Shown here piece by piece: positions 25,808 to 36,391 of a DNA stretch of 64,000 bases. The notes beneath the pieces were generated by a model that had not been told where the DNA came from, did no database searches, and was given only the letters and a program-made list of their open reading frames with translations. Positions within the stretch are counted from its first letter, which is position 1, and every line of letters begins with the position of its first letter. The stretch comes from DASZFV01 sp036494575. GTDB taxonomy: Bacteria; Myxococcota_A; Polyangia; Fen-1088. Location: assembly GCA_036494575.1 (NCBI GenBank), contig DASXOE010000013.1, positions 1 to 64,000 of the forward strand, written 5' to 3'. Position numbers and translations under genes: made by a program.

Positions 25808-26797
25808 TCACCCCGCGCCGGGTGGCGGGGCCAGCCGAACGGCCACGCGATCCTGCGTCGGTCCATCGAGGTGAACGGCGCGCAGAGCGGCGGGACCGCG
25901 CGGGCCCAAGGCCGCGAGGATCTCGTCGAGCCGGGCGAGCTTGCCCGCCCAGTCGCCGCGACCGAGCAGGATCTCGCCGCCGCCTTCGTACAGGACGAGC
26001 GAGTAGCCGGAGCGCGGGTCGACGTGCACCTCCGACAGCGCGGGACGGGTCGCCGGGACCGGACCGTCCGCGCGCCGCGCGGACGCGAGCTCGTCGCCGA
26101 CGCGGTAGAGCGCGAGGAGCCCGAGCGCCTCACGAAAGGCCGCCTCGGTGGCGAGGCGCGCGAGCGTGTATTGATCGCGCGCGACGCCGGTGATCACGGG
26201 CAGGCCGTCGGCCTCGTCGAGGTTCGCGCGCTTGAAGGGTCGGCCCGCTTCGTCCACGAGGTAGAGCGTGCCGAGCAGCGCCGAGGCGACGGCGCGGCGC
26301 TCGACGACGTCGATGGCCAGCGCCGACGGGAGCTGGCGCCTGACGCGCACCGAAGCCACCCACGGGTGCGTCGCGACGCGCGCCGCGACGACGTCCGTGT
26401 CGATCGCGAGGAGGCGATCGCCGAGCTCGGCCCCCGCGAGCGCCACGATCTCCTCGTGCGAGACGTGAAGTGTCGCATCGGCGCGGACCTCGCGGAGCGC
26501 GAAGCGGGGCGAGGCGACGACGTGCCGGACGAGATGCCGGCCGGCGACGACGGCGCCCGCGAGGAAAGCCAGCGTCGCGAGCAGCTTCCCGAGAAACGCG
26601 ACGCGGCGGCCCACCGCGCGCAGCGCATCCCCCACCAAGACGACGAGCGAAGGGCGCGCGACGAGAATGCGGTGATTGCGGCGCCGCCGGAACCAGCCGC
26701 GCCGCGGAACCACCATCGTCACGCGGGGCACGGGCTCGAGATCTTCGCGGGGGTCGAAGCGGGCGGGCGGACGCTCGCCGTCGCGGAAGAGCCTCAC
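25808..26797 (-). CDS. ftsQ: Cell division protein FtsQ
   Basis: 329-residue bitopic division protein. A basic cytoplasmic N-terminus (RRGWFRRRRNH) is followed by the transmembrane helix LLATLAFLAGAVVAG at about 85-105, a POTRA domain (FALREVRADATLHVSHEEIVALAG..LGDRLLAIDTDVVAARVATHPWVASVRVRRQLPSALAIDVVERRAVA) and the FtsQ beta domain. It recruits FtsL/FtsB and FtsW/FtsI to the septum. The GTG at 26797 overlaps the murC stop (GTGA). The usual murB or ddl genes between murC and ftsQ are absent. Confidence 0.9.
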   Translation of the reverse strand: MRLFRDGERPPARFDPREDLEPVPRVTMVVPRRGWFRRRRNHRILVARPSLVVLVGDALRAVGRRVAFLGKLLATLAFLAGAVVAGRHLVRHVVASPRFALREVRADATLHVSHEEIVALAGAELGDRLLAIDTDVVAARVATHPWVASVRVRRQLPSALAIDVVERRAVASALLGTLYLVDEAGRPFKRANLDEADGLPVITGVARDQYTLARLATEAAFREALGLLALYRVGDELASARRADGPVPATRPALSEVHVDPRSGYSLVLYEGGGEILLGRGDWAGKLARLDEILAALGPRGPAALRAVHLDGPTQDRVAVRLAPPPGAG

Positions 26798-28173
26798 GAC
26801 GTCCCCCGAGCGGCACGGGCTGTCAGCTCCGCCAGGAGCTCGTTCGCGACGGCGGTGATGTCGCCCGCGCCGAGGCACAGCACGAGATCGCCGGGACGCG
26901 TGACGGCGAGGAGGGCCGCCGTGAGGCCGGCGCGCGCGACGTGGGCGACGCGCGCGGACTTGGGGAACGTCGCGAGGAGCGCGTCGGCCGTGACGCCGGA
27001 GATGGCCGGCTCCCCCGCGGCGTAGATGTCGGTGAGCAGCACCTGGTCGGCGCCGGCGAGCGCGGGGGCAAAATCCGCGAGGAGCTCGCGCGTGCGCGAG
27101 TACCGGTGTGGCTGGAAGGCGACGACGAGGCGCCGGCCGTAGAGGCGCGCCGCCGCGACCGTCGCGGCGAGCTCCGTGGGGTGATGCCCGTAGTCATCGA
27201 CGACGAGCACGCCGCCCGCCTCGCCGCGCACCGAAAAGCGCCGGTCGACACCCTCGAAGCCGGCCAGGGCCGTGCAGTAGTCGGCGAAGGAGACGCCCAG
27301 GAAGTCGGATACGCAGAGCGCGGCGAGCGCGTTTTCGGCGTGGTGCACGCCGGGCATGCGGACGTGCGCGAGGCCGCGCTCGAGCCCACGCACGCGGATG
27401 CGAAAGCGCGTGCCCTCGGGGCGCGCCTCGACGATCTCGCCGCGGTAGTCGCCCGCCTGGATGCCGTAGCTCACGTGTCGCTTCGTGAGGCGGGGCGCGA
27501 GGCGCGCGGCCAGGGGGCTGTCGACGCCGAGGACCACCTGTCCATAAAACGGCACCTTCTCGGCGAAGTCGAGAAACGCGGCCTCGAGCGCCTCGATCGA
27601 CCCGAAGTGGTCGAGGTGCTCGCGGTCGATGTTCGTGATGACCGCCACCGTCGGGAACAGGTGGCGGAACGACCCGTCCGATTCGTCGGCCTCGGCGACG
27701 AGGAGCTCTCCCTGCCCAAGACGGGCGTTAGACCCGAAGGCGCGCGCCTTGCCCCCGATGACGGCCGTGGGATCGAGGCCCGCCTGCGCGAGAATGACGG
27801 CGATCATCGTCGTCGTCGTCGTCTTGCCGTGGCTGCCCGCGACGGCGACGCCGTCCTTGACGCGCATGAGCTCGCCCAGCATCTCGGCGCGTGCGATGAC
27901 GGGAATGTCGCGCGCGCGCGCCGCCGCCACCTCGGGGTTGTCGGCCTTGACGGCGCTCGACACGACGACGACGTCGGCGGCGGCGACGTTCTCGGCGCCG
28001 TGACCCGCGGTGACGCGCGCGCCCAGCGTCACGAGGCGGCGCGTGACGTCGCTCTCGCGCACGTCGGAGCCCGAGACGGGATAGCCGAGCGTGAGCAGCA
28101 CCTCGGCGATGCCCGACATGCCGATGCCGCCGATGCCCACGAAGTGAATCGTGACGTTGCGCTTGCGGAACAT
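26794..28173 (-). CDS. murC: UDP-N-acetylmuramate--L-alanine ligase
   Basis: Cytoplasmic Mur ligase adding L-Ala to UDP-MurNAc, the first step of the stem peptide. The 459-residue protein has the N-terminal Rossmann loop HFVGIGGIGMSGIAE, the ATP loop GSHGKTT (113-119), NIDREHLDHFGS in the central domain, and the C-terminal domain with DDYGHHPTE and FQPHRYSRT. ATG 28173 shares one base with the murG stop codon, and the stop overlaps ftsQ. Confidence 0.97.
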   Translation of the reverse strand: MFRKRNVTIHFVGIGGIGMSGIAEVLLTLGYPVSGSDVRESDVTRRLVTLGARVTAGHGAENVAAADVVVVSSAVKADNPEVAAARARDIPVIARAEMLGELMRVKDGVAVAGSHGKTTTTTMIAVILAQAGLDPTAVIGGKARAFGSNARLGQGELLVAEADESDGSFRHLFPTVAVITNIDREHLDHFGSIEALEAAFLDFAEKVPFYGQVVLGVDSPLAARLAPRLTKRHVSYGIQAGDYRGEIVEARPEGTRFRIRVRGLERGLAHVRMPGVHHAENALAALCVSDFLGVSFADYCTALAGFEGVDRRFSVRGEAGGVLVVDDYGHHPTELAATVAAARLYGRRLVVAFQPHRYSRTRELLADFAPALAGADQVLLTDIYAAGEPAISGVTADALLATFPKSARVAHVARAGLTAALLAVTRPGDLVLCLGAGDITAVANELLAELTARAARGTS

Positions 28174-29339
28174 CAGGCGCGCTCCGCGTCGACGTCTCGC
28201 GCTCGGGCGTGGCCGCGACGACCCTCGACGAGCGCGCGCAGCTCGGCGACGATCTCGCGCGTCGCGTTCGGCCGCGCGAGAGCCCGCATGGCCTCCGACA
28301 TCTTGGCGAGCCGCGCCGGGTCGGCGAGCAGCGTCTGGACGACGTTCGCGAATTGCGGAGGCGTCGTGCCGTACTGCGGGACGATCACGGCGGCTCCGGC
28401 GCGCTGGAACTCGAGCGCGTTCAAGGTCTGGTGATCGTCGGCGGCCGTCGGCAGGGGGATCAGCACGGCCGGACGGCCCATGATGGCGAGCTCGGCCAGC
28501 GTGAGCGCGCCCGCGCGCGCGACGACGAGCGACGCGCCCGCGAGCTCCGCCGGCATGTCGTCGATGTAGGCGCGCGCCTCGACGCGGTCGGAGAGGCCGA
28601 GGGCCTCGTAGTAGAGCACCATGCGGTCGATCTCTCCGGGGCCGGTCTGATGCACCACGCGCGGCAAGATGCCACGGGCCTTGAGCACCTGCACCATCGA
28701 CGACGCGACCTCGTTGATGGCGTGCGAGCCCTGGCTGCCGCCGAGGACGAGCAGCGACGGCTCCGAGGCCGGTCGGCGCGCGGCCCCCGAAAGCGTGCCT
28801 TCACCCGCGGTGACACGCTCGAGAAAGCGGCGGCGCACGGGGTTGCCGAAGAGGCGCAGCTTGCGCTTGCCGAACGACCGGCGCGCCTCGGAGAAGGCGA
28901 CGAACACGCGCCGCGACAGGCGGCCGAGGATGCGGTTCGTGAGGCCCGGGCGGCTGTTCTGCTCCTGGATCACCGTGGGATAGCCGCTCAGCGCCGCCAC
29001 GAAGACGAGCGGGCCGGAGGCGTAACCGCCCACGCCCACGACGAGGTCGGGCCGAAAGCTGCGCAGGAGCACGCGCGAGTGCGCGAAGGCGCGCGGCAGG
29101 AGGGCGAGGCCGCGCACGAGGCCGCGCGCGCCCGTCCGCTTGAGGCCGCTCACGTCCATGAGCTCGAGAGCAAAACCGGCCTCGGGGACGAGCTTGCTCT
29201 CTAGGCCGCGCGCGGTCCCCACGAACAGCACCTCGCCGCCCGTCGCCGTGATCTCCTCGGCGAGCGCGATGCCCGGATAAAGATGGCCGCCGGTGCCCCC
29301 ACCTGCGATGAGAACGCGGAGCGGAGGTGGCGCGGGCAC
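28173..29339 (-). CDS. murG: UDP-GlcNAc:lipid I N-acetylglucosaminyltransferase
   Basis: GT28 enzyme at the inner face of the membrane that adds GlcNAc to lipid I to make lipid II. Length 388 residues. The N-terminal loop GGGTGGH (13-19), the membrane-association patch in the N-domain, LLVLGGSQGSHAINE, and the UDP-GlcNAc site ARAGALTLAELAIMGRPAVLIPLPTAADDHQ are all present. It follows ftsW by 1 bp and overlaps murC, so it is translated within the dcw operon. Confidence 0.97.
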   Translation of the reverse strand: MPAPPPLRVLIAGGGTGGHLYPGIALAEEITATGGEVLFVGTARGLESKLVPEAGFALELMDVSGLKRTGARGLVRGLALLPRAFAHSRVLLRSFRPDLVVGVGGYASGPLVFVAALSGYPTVIQEQNSRPGLTNRILGRLSRRVFVAFSEARRSFGKRKLRLFGNPVRRRFLERVTAGEGTLSGAARRPASEPSLLVLGGSQGSHAINEVASSMVQVLKARGILPRVVHQTGPGEIDRMVLYYEALGLSDRVEARAYIDDMPAELAGASLVVARAGALTLAELAIMGRPAVLIPLPTAADDHQTLNALEFQRAGAAVIVPQYGTTPPQFANVVQTLLADPARLAKMSEAMRALARPNATREIVAELRALVEGRRGHARARDVDAERA

Positions 29340-29340
29340 G

Positions 29341-30801
29341 CTAGACCTCCTGATCTTCGCTCTCTCGCTGCGGGCGAGAGCTCAGCGGCTCGGCCTTTCC
29401 ATTCGAGAGATCTCGTTTGGCGCCGCCCACCTCGACGACGAGGCGCGGCCCGCCCGCGAGGCGCCGGTTGCTGGCCTTGCGCGCACGGTTGCGCACCTCG
29501 GCCAGCAGCCCTTCGAGTCCCTCGCCGGGCTCGGGGTTGCGCGCCGAGATGTTCGCGAGCACGCCCGCCATGAAGAGGCTCACGACGAGCGACGTGCCGC
29601 CGTAACTGATGAAGGGCAGCGGCAGACCCTTCGTGGGCAGCGAGCCGAGCACGACGCCGATGTTGACGAGCGCCTGCAGGCCGAACATGGCCGTGATGCC
29701 GAAAGCGAGGTAACAGCCGAAGACATCGCGCGCGCGGAAGGCCGCGCGTAACCCCCGCCACACGAGGACCGAGAAGGTCACGACGACGAAGAGCACGCCG
29801 ATGAGACCCAGCTCCTCGCCGACGATCGAGAGGATGAAGTCGGTGTGCGCTTCGGGCAGGAAGAAAAGTTTCTGGCGGCCGTCCCCGAGGCCGAGGCCGG
29901 TGACGCCGCCCGAGCCGACGCTGATGAGCGACTCCGTGATCTGGTAGCCGACGTCGCGGCGAAAGGCCCAGGGATCGAGGAACGCGAGCATGCGGCGCAT
30001 GCGGAACGGCGTCGAGACGATGAACTTCCAGCCCGCGGGCGCCGCCACGAGGACGGCGAGGATGAGGTAGCTCGCGCGCGTCCCGGCGACGCACAGCAGG
30101 CCGAGCGCGACGCACCCGAAGATAACGGCCGTGCCGAGATCGGGCTGCTTGAGCAGCAGACCCATGAGCAGGCCCGTGATGAGGAGCGGCGGCAGGAAGC
30201 CGACGGCGAAGACCTTGACGGTCTCGGCCTTGCGCGCGAGCAGCGACGCGAGATAGATCGACAGCGCGAACTTCGCGAGCTCGCTCGGTTGAAAGGACAG
30301 CGGCCCGAGCCGGAACCAGCGGATGGCGCCGCCCGCGCGGGAGCCGATCTTGAGCACGGCCGCGAGGCAGACGATGCTCACGATGAGCAGCGGGTAGGCG
30401 ATGCGCCGGTAGGTCGAGTAGTCGACGCGGGTCGCGAGCGACATCGCGGCCAGGCCCAGCGTCGCGTAGATGAGCTCGCGCTTGAGAAAATAGGTCGAGT
30501 CGCCGTACTTCTTCGCGGCGAAGACGGCGCCCGACGAGAAGACCATGACGATGCCGAACGCCGTGAGCGCGAGGACGGCGCCCACGAGCACGCGATCGAC
30601 GCCCACCTCGCTGGGGCGGACCTGCGGCGAGCCGTCGAGCGGGCGCAGGATAGCGGTGCGCACGCGCGCGAGGCGGGCCTGGAGGGCCTCCCACAGCGGC
30701 CAGCGCCGCGCCTCGGGCTCGGGCGCGGGCACGCTGTGTCCGCGGCGCGCCTCGTTTCGGCGCGCGCCGCGCGCGGGTTTCCTGGCGCTCGCGGCCCTCA
30801 T
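29341..30801 (-). CDS. ftsW: Lipid II polymerase FtsW (SEDS family)
   Basis: Septal peptidoglycan glycosyltransferase of the SEDS family. The 486-residue protein has an 85-residue basic cytoplasmic N-terminal extension, about ten transmembrane helices, and the SEDS hallmarks KQPDLGTAVIF, GYQITESLISVGSGG, HTDFILSIVGEELGLIG and GLPLPFISYGGTSLV. It works with the transpeptidase FtsI encoded upstream. ATG 30801 overlaps the murD stop (ATGA); longer in-frame starts fall inside murD. The C-terminal 70 residues form a soluble basic tail. Confidence 0.95.
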   Translation of the reverse strand: MRAASARKPARGARRNEARRGHSVPAPEPEARRWPLWEALQARLARVRTAILRPLDGSPQVRPSEVGVDRVLVGAVLALTAFGIVMVFSSGAVFAAKKYGDSTYFLKRELIYATLGLAAMSLATRVDYSTYRRIAYPLLIVSIVCLAAVLKIGSRAGGAIRWFRLGPLSFQPSELAKFALSIYLASLLARKAETVKVFAVGFLPPLLITGLLMGLLLKQPDLGTAVIFGCVALGLLCVAGTRASYLILAVLVAAPAGWKFIVSTPFRMRRMLAFLDPWAFRRDVGYQITESLISVGSGGVTGLGLGDGRQKLFFLPEAHTDFILSIVGEELGLIGVLFVVVTFSVLVWRGLRAAFRARDVFGCYLAFGITAMFGLQALVNIGVVLGSLPTKGLPLPFISYGGTSLVVSLFMAGVLANISARNPEPGEGLEGLLAEVRNRARKASNRRLAGGPRLVVEVGGAKRDLSNGKAEPLSSRPQRESEDQEV

Positions 30802-32183
30802 CCTTTCGTCCCCGCCGTCCCACCGCCCGCGGCGAGCCGCTCGACGGCGGCGCGAAACACCTGCGCGCGGTGCGCGTAGTCGCGGAACATGTCGAAGCTC
30901 GAGCAGGCGGGTGAAAGCACGACGGCGTCGCCCGGTTGCGCGAAGCGGGCGGCCGCGCCCACGGCGTCCTCCATCGTCGCGGCACGCTCGACAGGAACGA
31001 TCGAGCGGAAGGCCGCCTCGATCTTCTCCGCGGCCTCGCCGATGAGCACGGCCGCGCGGCCCACGCGCGCCATGGCCTGCGCGAGCGGCGCGTAGTCCCC
31101 GCCCTTGTCGCGGCCGCCCGCGATGAGGACGACGCGCCGGGGGAACCCGTCGAGCGCAGCGACGACGGCGCCCACGTTCGTGCCCTTCGAGTCGTCGTAG
31201 AACAGCACGCCCCCCGCCTTCGCGACCAGCTCCATGCGGTGCGCGAGCGGTTGGAACTCGGTGAGGGCGCGCAACGCCTCTGCGTGCGTCGCGCCCAGCA
31301 GGCGGCTCGCGAGCAGCGCCGCGAGCGCGTTCGCCTGGTTGTGCCGGCCCACGAGCGCGGGCACCGCCGTCGGGTAGCTCTCCGTGCGCGTGCCGGGCAG
31401 GCGCACCACCAGCTCTTCGCCGTCGAGCCACGCGCCCTCGCCGAGGTTTTTCTCGAGCGAGAAGCCGAGGCACCGCGCGCGGATGCCCTCCGTCTGGCGG
31501 ACCGCCAGCGGATCGTCGAGGTTCACGACGGCGAAGTCCGAGGCGTGCTGGGCCGCGAAGATGCGGGCCTTCGTCGCGGCGTAGTGCTCGAGGTCGGCGT
31601 AGCGATCGAGATGGTCCGGCGTTATGTTGAGCAGCACGGCGACGCGCGGGCTGAACGTCTCGACCGTCTCGAGCTGGAAGCTCGACACCTCGACGACGCA
31701 GGCGCCACCCGGCGAGCCCGCTGGCGTGCCTACGGCGAGCGCGAGCGGATCGCCGAGGTTGCCGCCCACGAACGTGGGCCGGCCGCTCGCCCGCGTCATG
31801 GCGCCCGCGAGCGTCGTCGTCGTCGACTTGCCGTTCGTGCCCGTGATGGCGGCCATGGTCGCGCCGACGAAGCGGGACGCGAGCTCCATCTCACCCGTGA
31901 CGGCCACGCCCGCGGCGCGCGCTGCCGCGAGCTCGGGGATCTCGGGAACACCCGGCGACAGCACGATGAGGTCGGCCGCCAGGAAGGTCACTGCCCGGTG
32001 CCCGCCGATCTCGACGTCGATGTTGCGCGGCAGCTCGGCGAGCGCGGGAGAGAGCACGTCGGCGGCGCGCTTGTCGGTCACGGTGACGAACGCGCCGCGC
32101 GCGGCGCAAAGGATCGCCACCGCGGTCCCGGATCGCCCGAGGCCGACGACCAGAACGCGTTTTCCGGCGAGCTCCACCGTCAT
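30798..32183 (-). CDS. murD: UDP-N-acetylmuramoyl-L-alanine--D-glutamate ligase
   Basis: Cytoplasmic Mur ligase adding D-Glu. Length 461 residues, typical for MurD. Seen in it are the N-terminal VLVVGLGRSGTA loop, ATP loop GTNGKST (115-121), the NITPDHLDRYADLEHYAATKARIF segment with the lysine that is carbamylated in the family, and DDSKGTN plus IAGGRDKGGDY in the C-terminal domain. It is between mraY (24 bp upstream) and ftsW (4-bp overlap). Confidence 0.97.
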   Translation of the reverse strand: MTVELAGKRVLVVGLGRSGTAVAILCAARGAFVTVTDKRAADVLSPALAELPRNIDVEIGGHRAVTFLAADLIVLSPGVPEIPELAAARAAGVAVTGEMELASRFVGATMAAITGTNGKSTTTTLAGAMTRASGRPTFVGGNLGDPLALAVGTPAGSPGGACVVEVSSFQLETVETFSPRVAVLLNITPDHLDRYADLEHYAATKARIFAAQHASDFAVVNLDDPLAVRQTEGIRARCLGFSLEKNLGEGAWLDGEELVVRLPGTRTESYPTAVPALVGRHNQANALAALLASRLLGATHAEALRALTEFQPLAHRMELVAKAGGVLFYDDSKGTNVGAVVAALDGFPRRVVLIAGGRDKGGDYAPLAQAMARVGRAAVLIGEAAEKIEAAFRSIVPVERAATMEDAVGAAARFAQPGDAVVLSPACSSFDMFRDYAHRAQVFRAAVERLAAGGGTAGTKG

Positions 32184-32207
32184 CGAACCTGCGTCATGGG
32201 ACTTGGG

Positions 32208-33320
<1,113 letters not shown>

Positions 33321-33335
33321 GGATCCTCCGGACCG

Positions 33336-34814
33336 CTAGCCGCGCCCCGCGTTCGGGGGATGGGGGGATGGGGACGAACGCCGCGGATCGGGAGCGTCGG
33401 GCCGCAGGGCCGCCACGAGCGCCGCGACCGCCCGCTCGAGCTTCATGCCACGGGAGGCCTTGACGAGCACCCAATCGCCTGGCGACGTCCAGGCCGCGAC
33501 GCGCGCGGCCGCCTCCTCGGGCGAGGCCGCCGCCACGGCGCGCGCGGCCGCGAGCCCGGCGGCGCGGGCGCCGGCGACCACGGCCTCGGCGTGCGCGCCC
33601 ACGGCGACGAGACCCGCGAGGCGCACGCCCGCGTCACGACCGACGCCCGTGTGCAGCTCCTCGGCGGCGGGCCCGAGCTCGAGCATGTCGCCCAGGATCG
33701 CGAACGCCCGCGCCCCGCCCGCCGACGCTACGACCGACGCCAGCGCCGCGCGCATCGCGTCCGGGTTGGCGTTGTAACAGTCGTCGAGCACGACGCGACC
33801 TCCCGCGGGCACGACGGCCGAGCGGTGCGGCGGCAGCTCGAGGGTCTCGAGCGCGCGCGCCGCCTCGACGATGGGCGCGCCCACGGCCAGCGCCACGGCC
33901 AGCGCGGCCGCGCCGTTGCGCGCATTGTGCGCGCCGCCGAGCGGCAGGCGCACGACGACGGGCGTCCCCCGCGCGGCGTAGCGCACGACCGAGCCCGCGA
34001 CGCTCGCGGGGAGAACCTCGAGCAAGCGGACGTCGACGGGCAGGCGCGCCCGCTCGGCGCCCTCGAACGTGATTCGCCGCTCGGGAGCCACGCGCTCGAC
34101 CTCGGCCGCGATGAGCGGATCGTCGGCGGGCAAGATGGCGACGCCGCCCGGCCCGAGGCCCGCGAAGAGCTCGCCCTTGGCGCGCGCGATCTCCTCGATC
34201 GAGCCGAGGCGCTCGAGGTGCGCTCCCGAGACGTTGGTGATGACCCCCACGTTCGGCCGCGCGACGTCGGCGAGGTAGGCGATCTCGCCGCGCCCGCGCA
34301 TGGCCATCTCGAGGACCCACGCCGCCTCGCTCCCGCTCGCCGAGAGCACGGTGACGGGCAGCCCGATCTCAGTATTGAGGCTGCCCGGCGTGCGCAACAC
34401 GTCGCCGAGCGTGCGCAGCGCCGCCGCCGCGAGCTCCTTGGTCGTCGTCTTGCCCATCGAGCCCGTGATGCCCACGACGTGGCCGCGGAAGGCCGCACGC
34501 ACGGCGCGCGCGAGGTCGCCCATGGCGAGGCGCGGATCGTCGACGCCGATCACCGTGAGGCCGTCGCAACCGGGCGGCACGCCGCGCGCGCGCGTGACGA
34601 CGACGCCCATGGCCCCGGCCGCCGCGGCTTGAGCCGCGAACGCGAAACCGTCGACGCGCTCGCCCGGCAACGCGAAGAAGAGCTGCCCCACGGCCGTCGT
34701 GCGGCTGTCGTAGGCGATGCCCGCGAACGCGCCGCCGCGCGTCCCCGCGCGCAGCAACGTCCCGCGCATGGCCTTCAGGGCGAGCTCGAACGTGTGCGGA
34801 GCGGGCGCCCTCAT
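33336..34814 (-). CDS. murF: UDP-MurNAc-tripeptide--D-Ala-D-Ala ligase
   Basis: Last cytoplasmic Mur ligase, adding D-Ala-D-Ala to give the pentapeptide. Length 492 residues from ATG 34814, which overlaps the murE stop (ATGA); the frame continues upstream through murE as shadow. Visible are the N-domain YDSRTTAVGQLFFALPGERVDG, ATP loop GSMGKTT (118-124), NVSGAHLERLGSIEEIARAKGEL, DDCYNANPDAMRAAL, and LGDMLELG with the His of EELHTGVG. The last 30 residues are a Pro/Ser-rich tail not usual in the family. Confidence 0.96.
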   Translation of the reverse strand: MRAPAPHTFELALKAMRGTLLRAGTRGGAFAGIAYDSRTTAVGQLFFALPGERVDGFAFAAQAAAAGAMGVVVTRARGVPPGCDGLTVIGVDDPRLAMGDLARAVRAAFRGHVVGITGSMGKTTTKELAAAALRTLGDVLRTPGSLNTEIGLPVTVLSASGSEAAWVLEMAMRGRGEIAYLADVARPNVGVITNVSGAHLERLGSIEEIARAKGELFAGLGPGGVAILPADDPLIAAEVERVAPERRITFEGAERARLPVDVRLLEVLPASVAGSVVRYAARGTPVVVRLPLGGAHNARNGAAALAVALAVGAPIVEAARALETLELPPHRSAVVPAGGRVVLDDCYNANPDAMRAALASVVASAGGARAFAILGDMLELGPAAEELHTGVGRDAGVRLAGLVAVGAHAEAVVAGARAAGLAAARAVAAASPEEAAARVAAWTSPGDWVLVKASRGMKLERAVAALVAALRPDAPDPRRSSPSPHPPNAGRG

Positions 34815-36391
34815 GCGAGGTCCCCTCGACCTTGTCGAGCCCGCCCGGCGAAGGCCGCCGCCGCTTCCTCGCGATCGTCGAAGTGACTCCTCGTCGCGCC
34901 CACGATCTGGTAGTCCTCGTGTCCCTTGCCGGCGATGAGAACGACGTCGCCGGGCATGGCCACGGCCGTGGCGAGCCGGATCGCGGCGCGCCGGTTCGGC
35001 TCGCGGCAATACGAGCGCCCGGCGCCGCCGCGCGGACGGCCGCTCCATTCCTCGGCCTCCGCCGTCGAGACGGCGCGGGCCCCTCCGCTCTCGAGGCCGG
35101 GGATGATCATGTCGATGATCGCGTCGGGAGCCTCGCGGCGCGGGTTGTCCGACGTCACGATGGCGAGGTCGGCGCCGCTGGCCGCGACCTGCCCCATGAG
35201 CGGGCGCTTGCCCCGGTCGCGATCGCCGCCACACCCGAAGACGACGACGAGCCGGCCGCGAGCGAGCGGACGCACGGCGGCGATGGCGCGCTCCAGCGCG
35301 TCGGGCGTGTGGGCGTAGTCGACGACGCACAGCACGTCGCGCTCGTTCGCAACGCGCTCGAGTCGCCCCGGCACGCCCGGCAAATGCGCGAGGCCGGCCT
35401 CGATGGCCGCGACGGGCAGCTCGGCCGCGATGCCCACGCCCACGGCGAGCGCGAGGTTCTCGACGTTGAAATCGCCCACGAGCGGCGACGTGACGCGCAC
35501 GGGACCCTTCGGCGTCTCGAACGTCACGCGAATCCCTTGCGCGTCCATGACGGCCGGCCCGCTCACGACGTCGGCGCCCGGCGCGCCTGGCCCGCGGGCC
35601 ACGCCCAGCGTCGGCCCCTTGCAACGCGCGCGCATCCGCACGCCTTCTTCTTTGTCGACGAACATGACGCCCACGCCGCGGGCCGGTTCGAGCAAACGCT
35701 CGAACAGGATCGCCTTGGCCTCGAAGTAGGTCGCCATCGTGCCGTGAAAGTCGAGGTGATCTTGCGTGAGGTTCGTGAGCGCGCCCACGCGGAACCGGCA
35801 CCCGTCGAGGCGCCCCTGCTCGAGCGCGTGCGACGACGCCTCGAGGACGACGTCCGTCGCGCCCGCGTCGCGCATCTCCGCGAGCAGGCCGTGCAGCACG
35901 AGCGCGCCCGGCGTCGTCAGCGGCGCGGGCCGCGCGATCGCGGGCGCGCCCCCGGCCGCCGAGAGGCGGTAGCTCACCGTGCCGATGACGCCCGCGGCCC
36001 GCCCCGCCGCGCGCAGCATGCTCTCGACGAGATAGGTCGTCGTCGTCTTGCCGTTCGTGCCCGTGACAGCCAGCAGCGACAGCGCGCCGGCCGCGCCAAA
36101 GCGGTTCGCCGCGATGACGCCCAGCGCTGACCGCGCGCGAGGCACCATGACGATCACGCCCGGAAACCCGCTGGGCGCCGCGCCCTCCGTGACGACGACG
36201 GTGGCGCCGCGCGCGGCCGCGTCCGCCACGAAGGCCCGGCCGTCCTGCGCCTCGCCCGGGACGGCCACGAACAGATCGCCAGGCCGCACGAGGCGCGAAT
36301 CGTCACGCACGTCGTTGACAGTGACGTCGCCGGCGCGTGAGACGGCCGCTCCCTCCACGCCGCGCAGCAGGTCCGAAAGCGCGAAGCTCAT
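34811..36391 (-). CDS. murE: UDP-MurNAc-L-Ala-D-Glu--meso-DAP ligase
   Basis: Mur ligase adding the third residue. The 526-residue protein has ATP loop GTNGKTT (111-117), EASSHALEQGR, the carbamylated-lysine region YFEAKAILFERLL, and DNPRRE near residue 415. DNPR is the signature for meso-diaminopimelate rather than lysine, which agrees with dapL at the start of the window. ATG 36391 overlaps the ftsI stop (ATGA); the 80 codons further upstream in frame are antisense-type Arg-rich shadow. Confidence 0.96.
   Translation of the reverse strand: MSFALSDLLRGVEGAAVSRAGDVTVNDVRDDSRLVRPGDLFVAVPGEAQDGRAFVADAAARGATVVVTEGAAPSGFPGVIVMVPRARSALGVIAANRFGAAGALSLLAVTGTNGKTTTTYLVESMLRAAGRAAGVIGTVSYRLSAAGGAPAIARPAPLTTPGALVLHGLLAEMRDAGATDVVLEASSHALEQGRLDGCRFRVGALTNLTQDHLDFHGTMATYFEAKAILFERLLEPARGVGVMFVDKEEGVRMRARCKGPTLGVARGPGAPGADVVSGPAVMDAQGIRVTFETPKGPVRVTSPLVGDFNVENLALAVGVGIAAELPVAAIEAGLAHLPGVPGRLERVANERDVLCVVDYAHTPDALERAIAAVRPLARGRLVVVFGCGGDRDRGKRPLMGQVAASGADLAIVTSDNPRREAPDAIIDMIIPGLESGGARAVSTAEAEEWSGRPRGGAGRSYCREPNRRAAIRLATAVAMPGDVVLIAGKGHEDYQIVGATRSHFDDREEAAAAFAGRARQGRGDLA

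Noticed and set aside
29201..30985. 594-codon minus-strand frame across murG and ftsW
   Set aside because: Same-strand out-of-frame shadow with extreme Arg content; the real genes in this interval are unambiguous.
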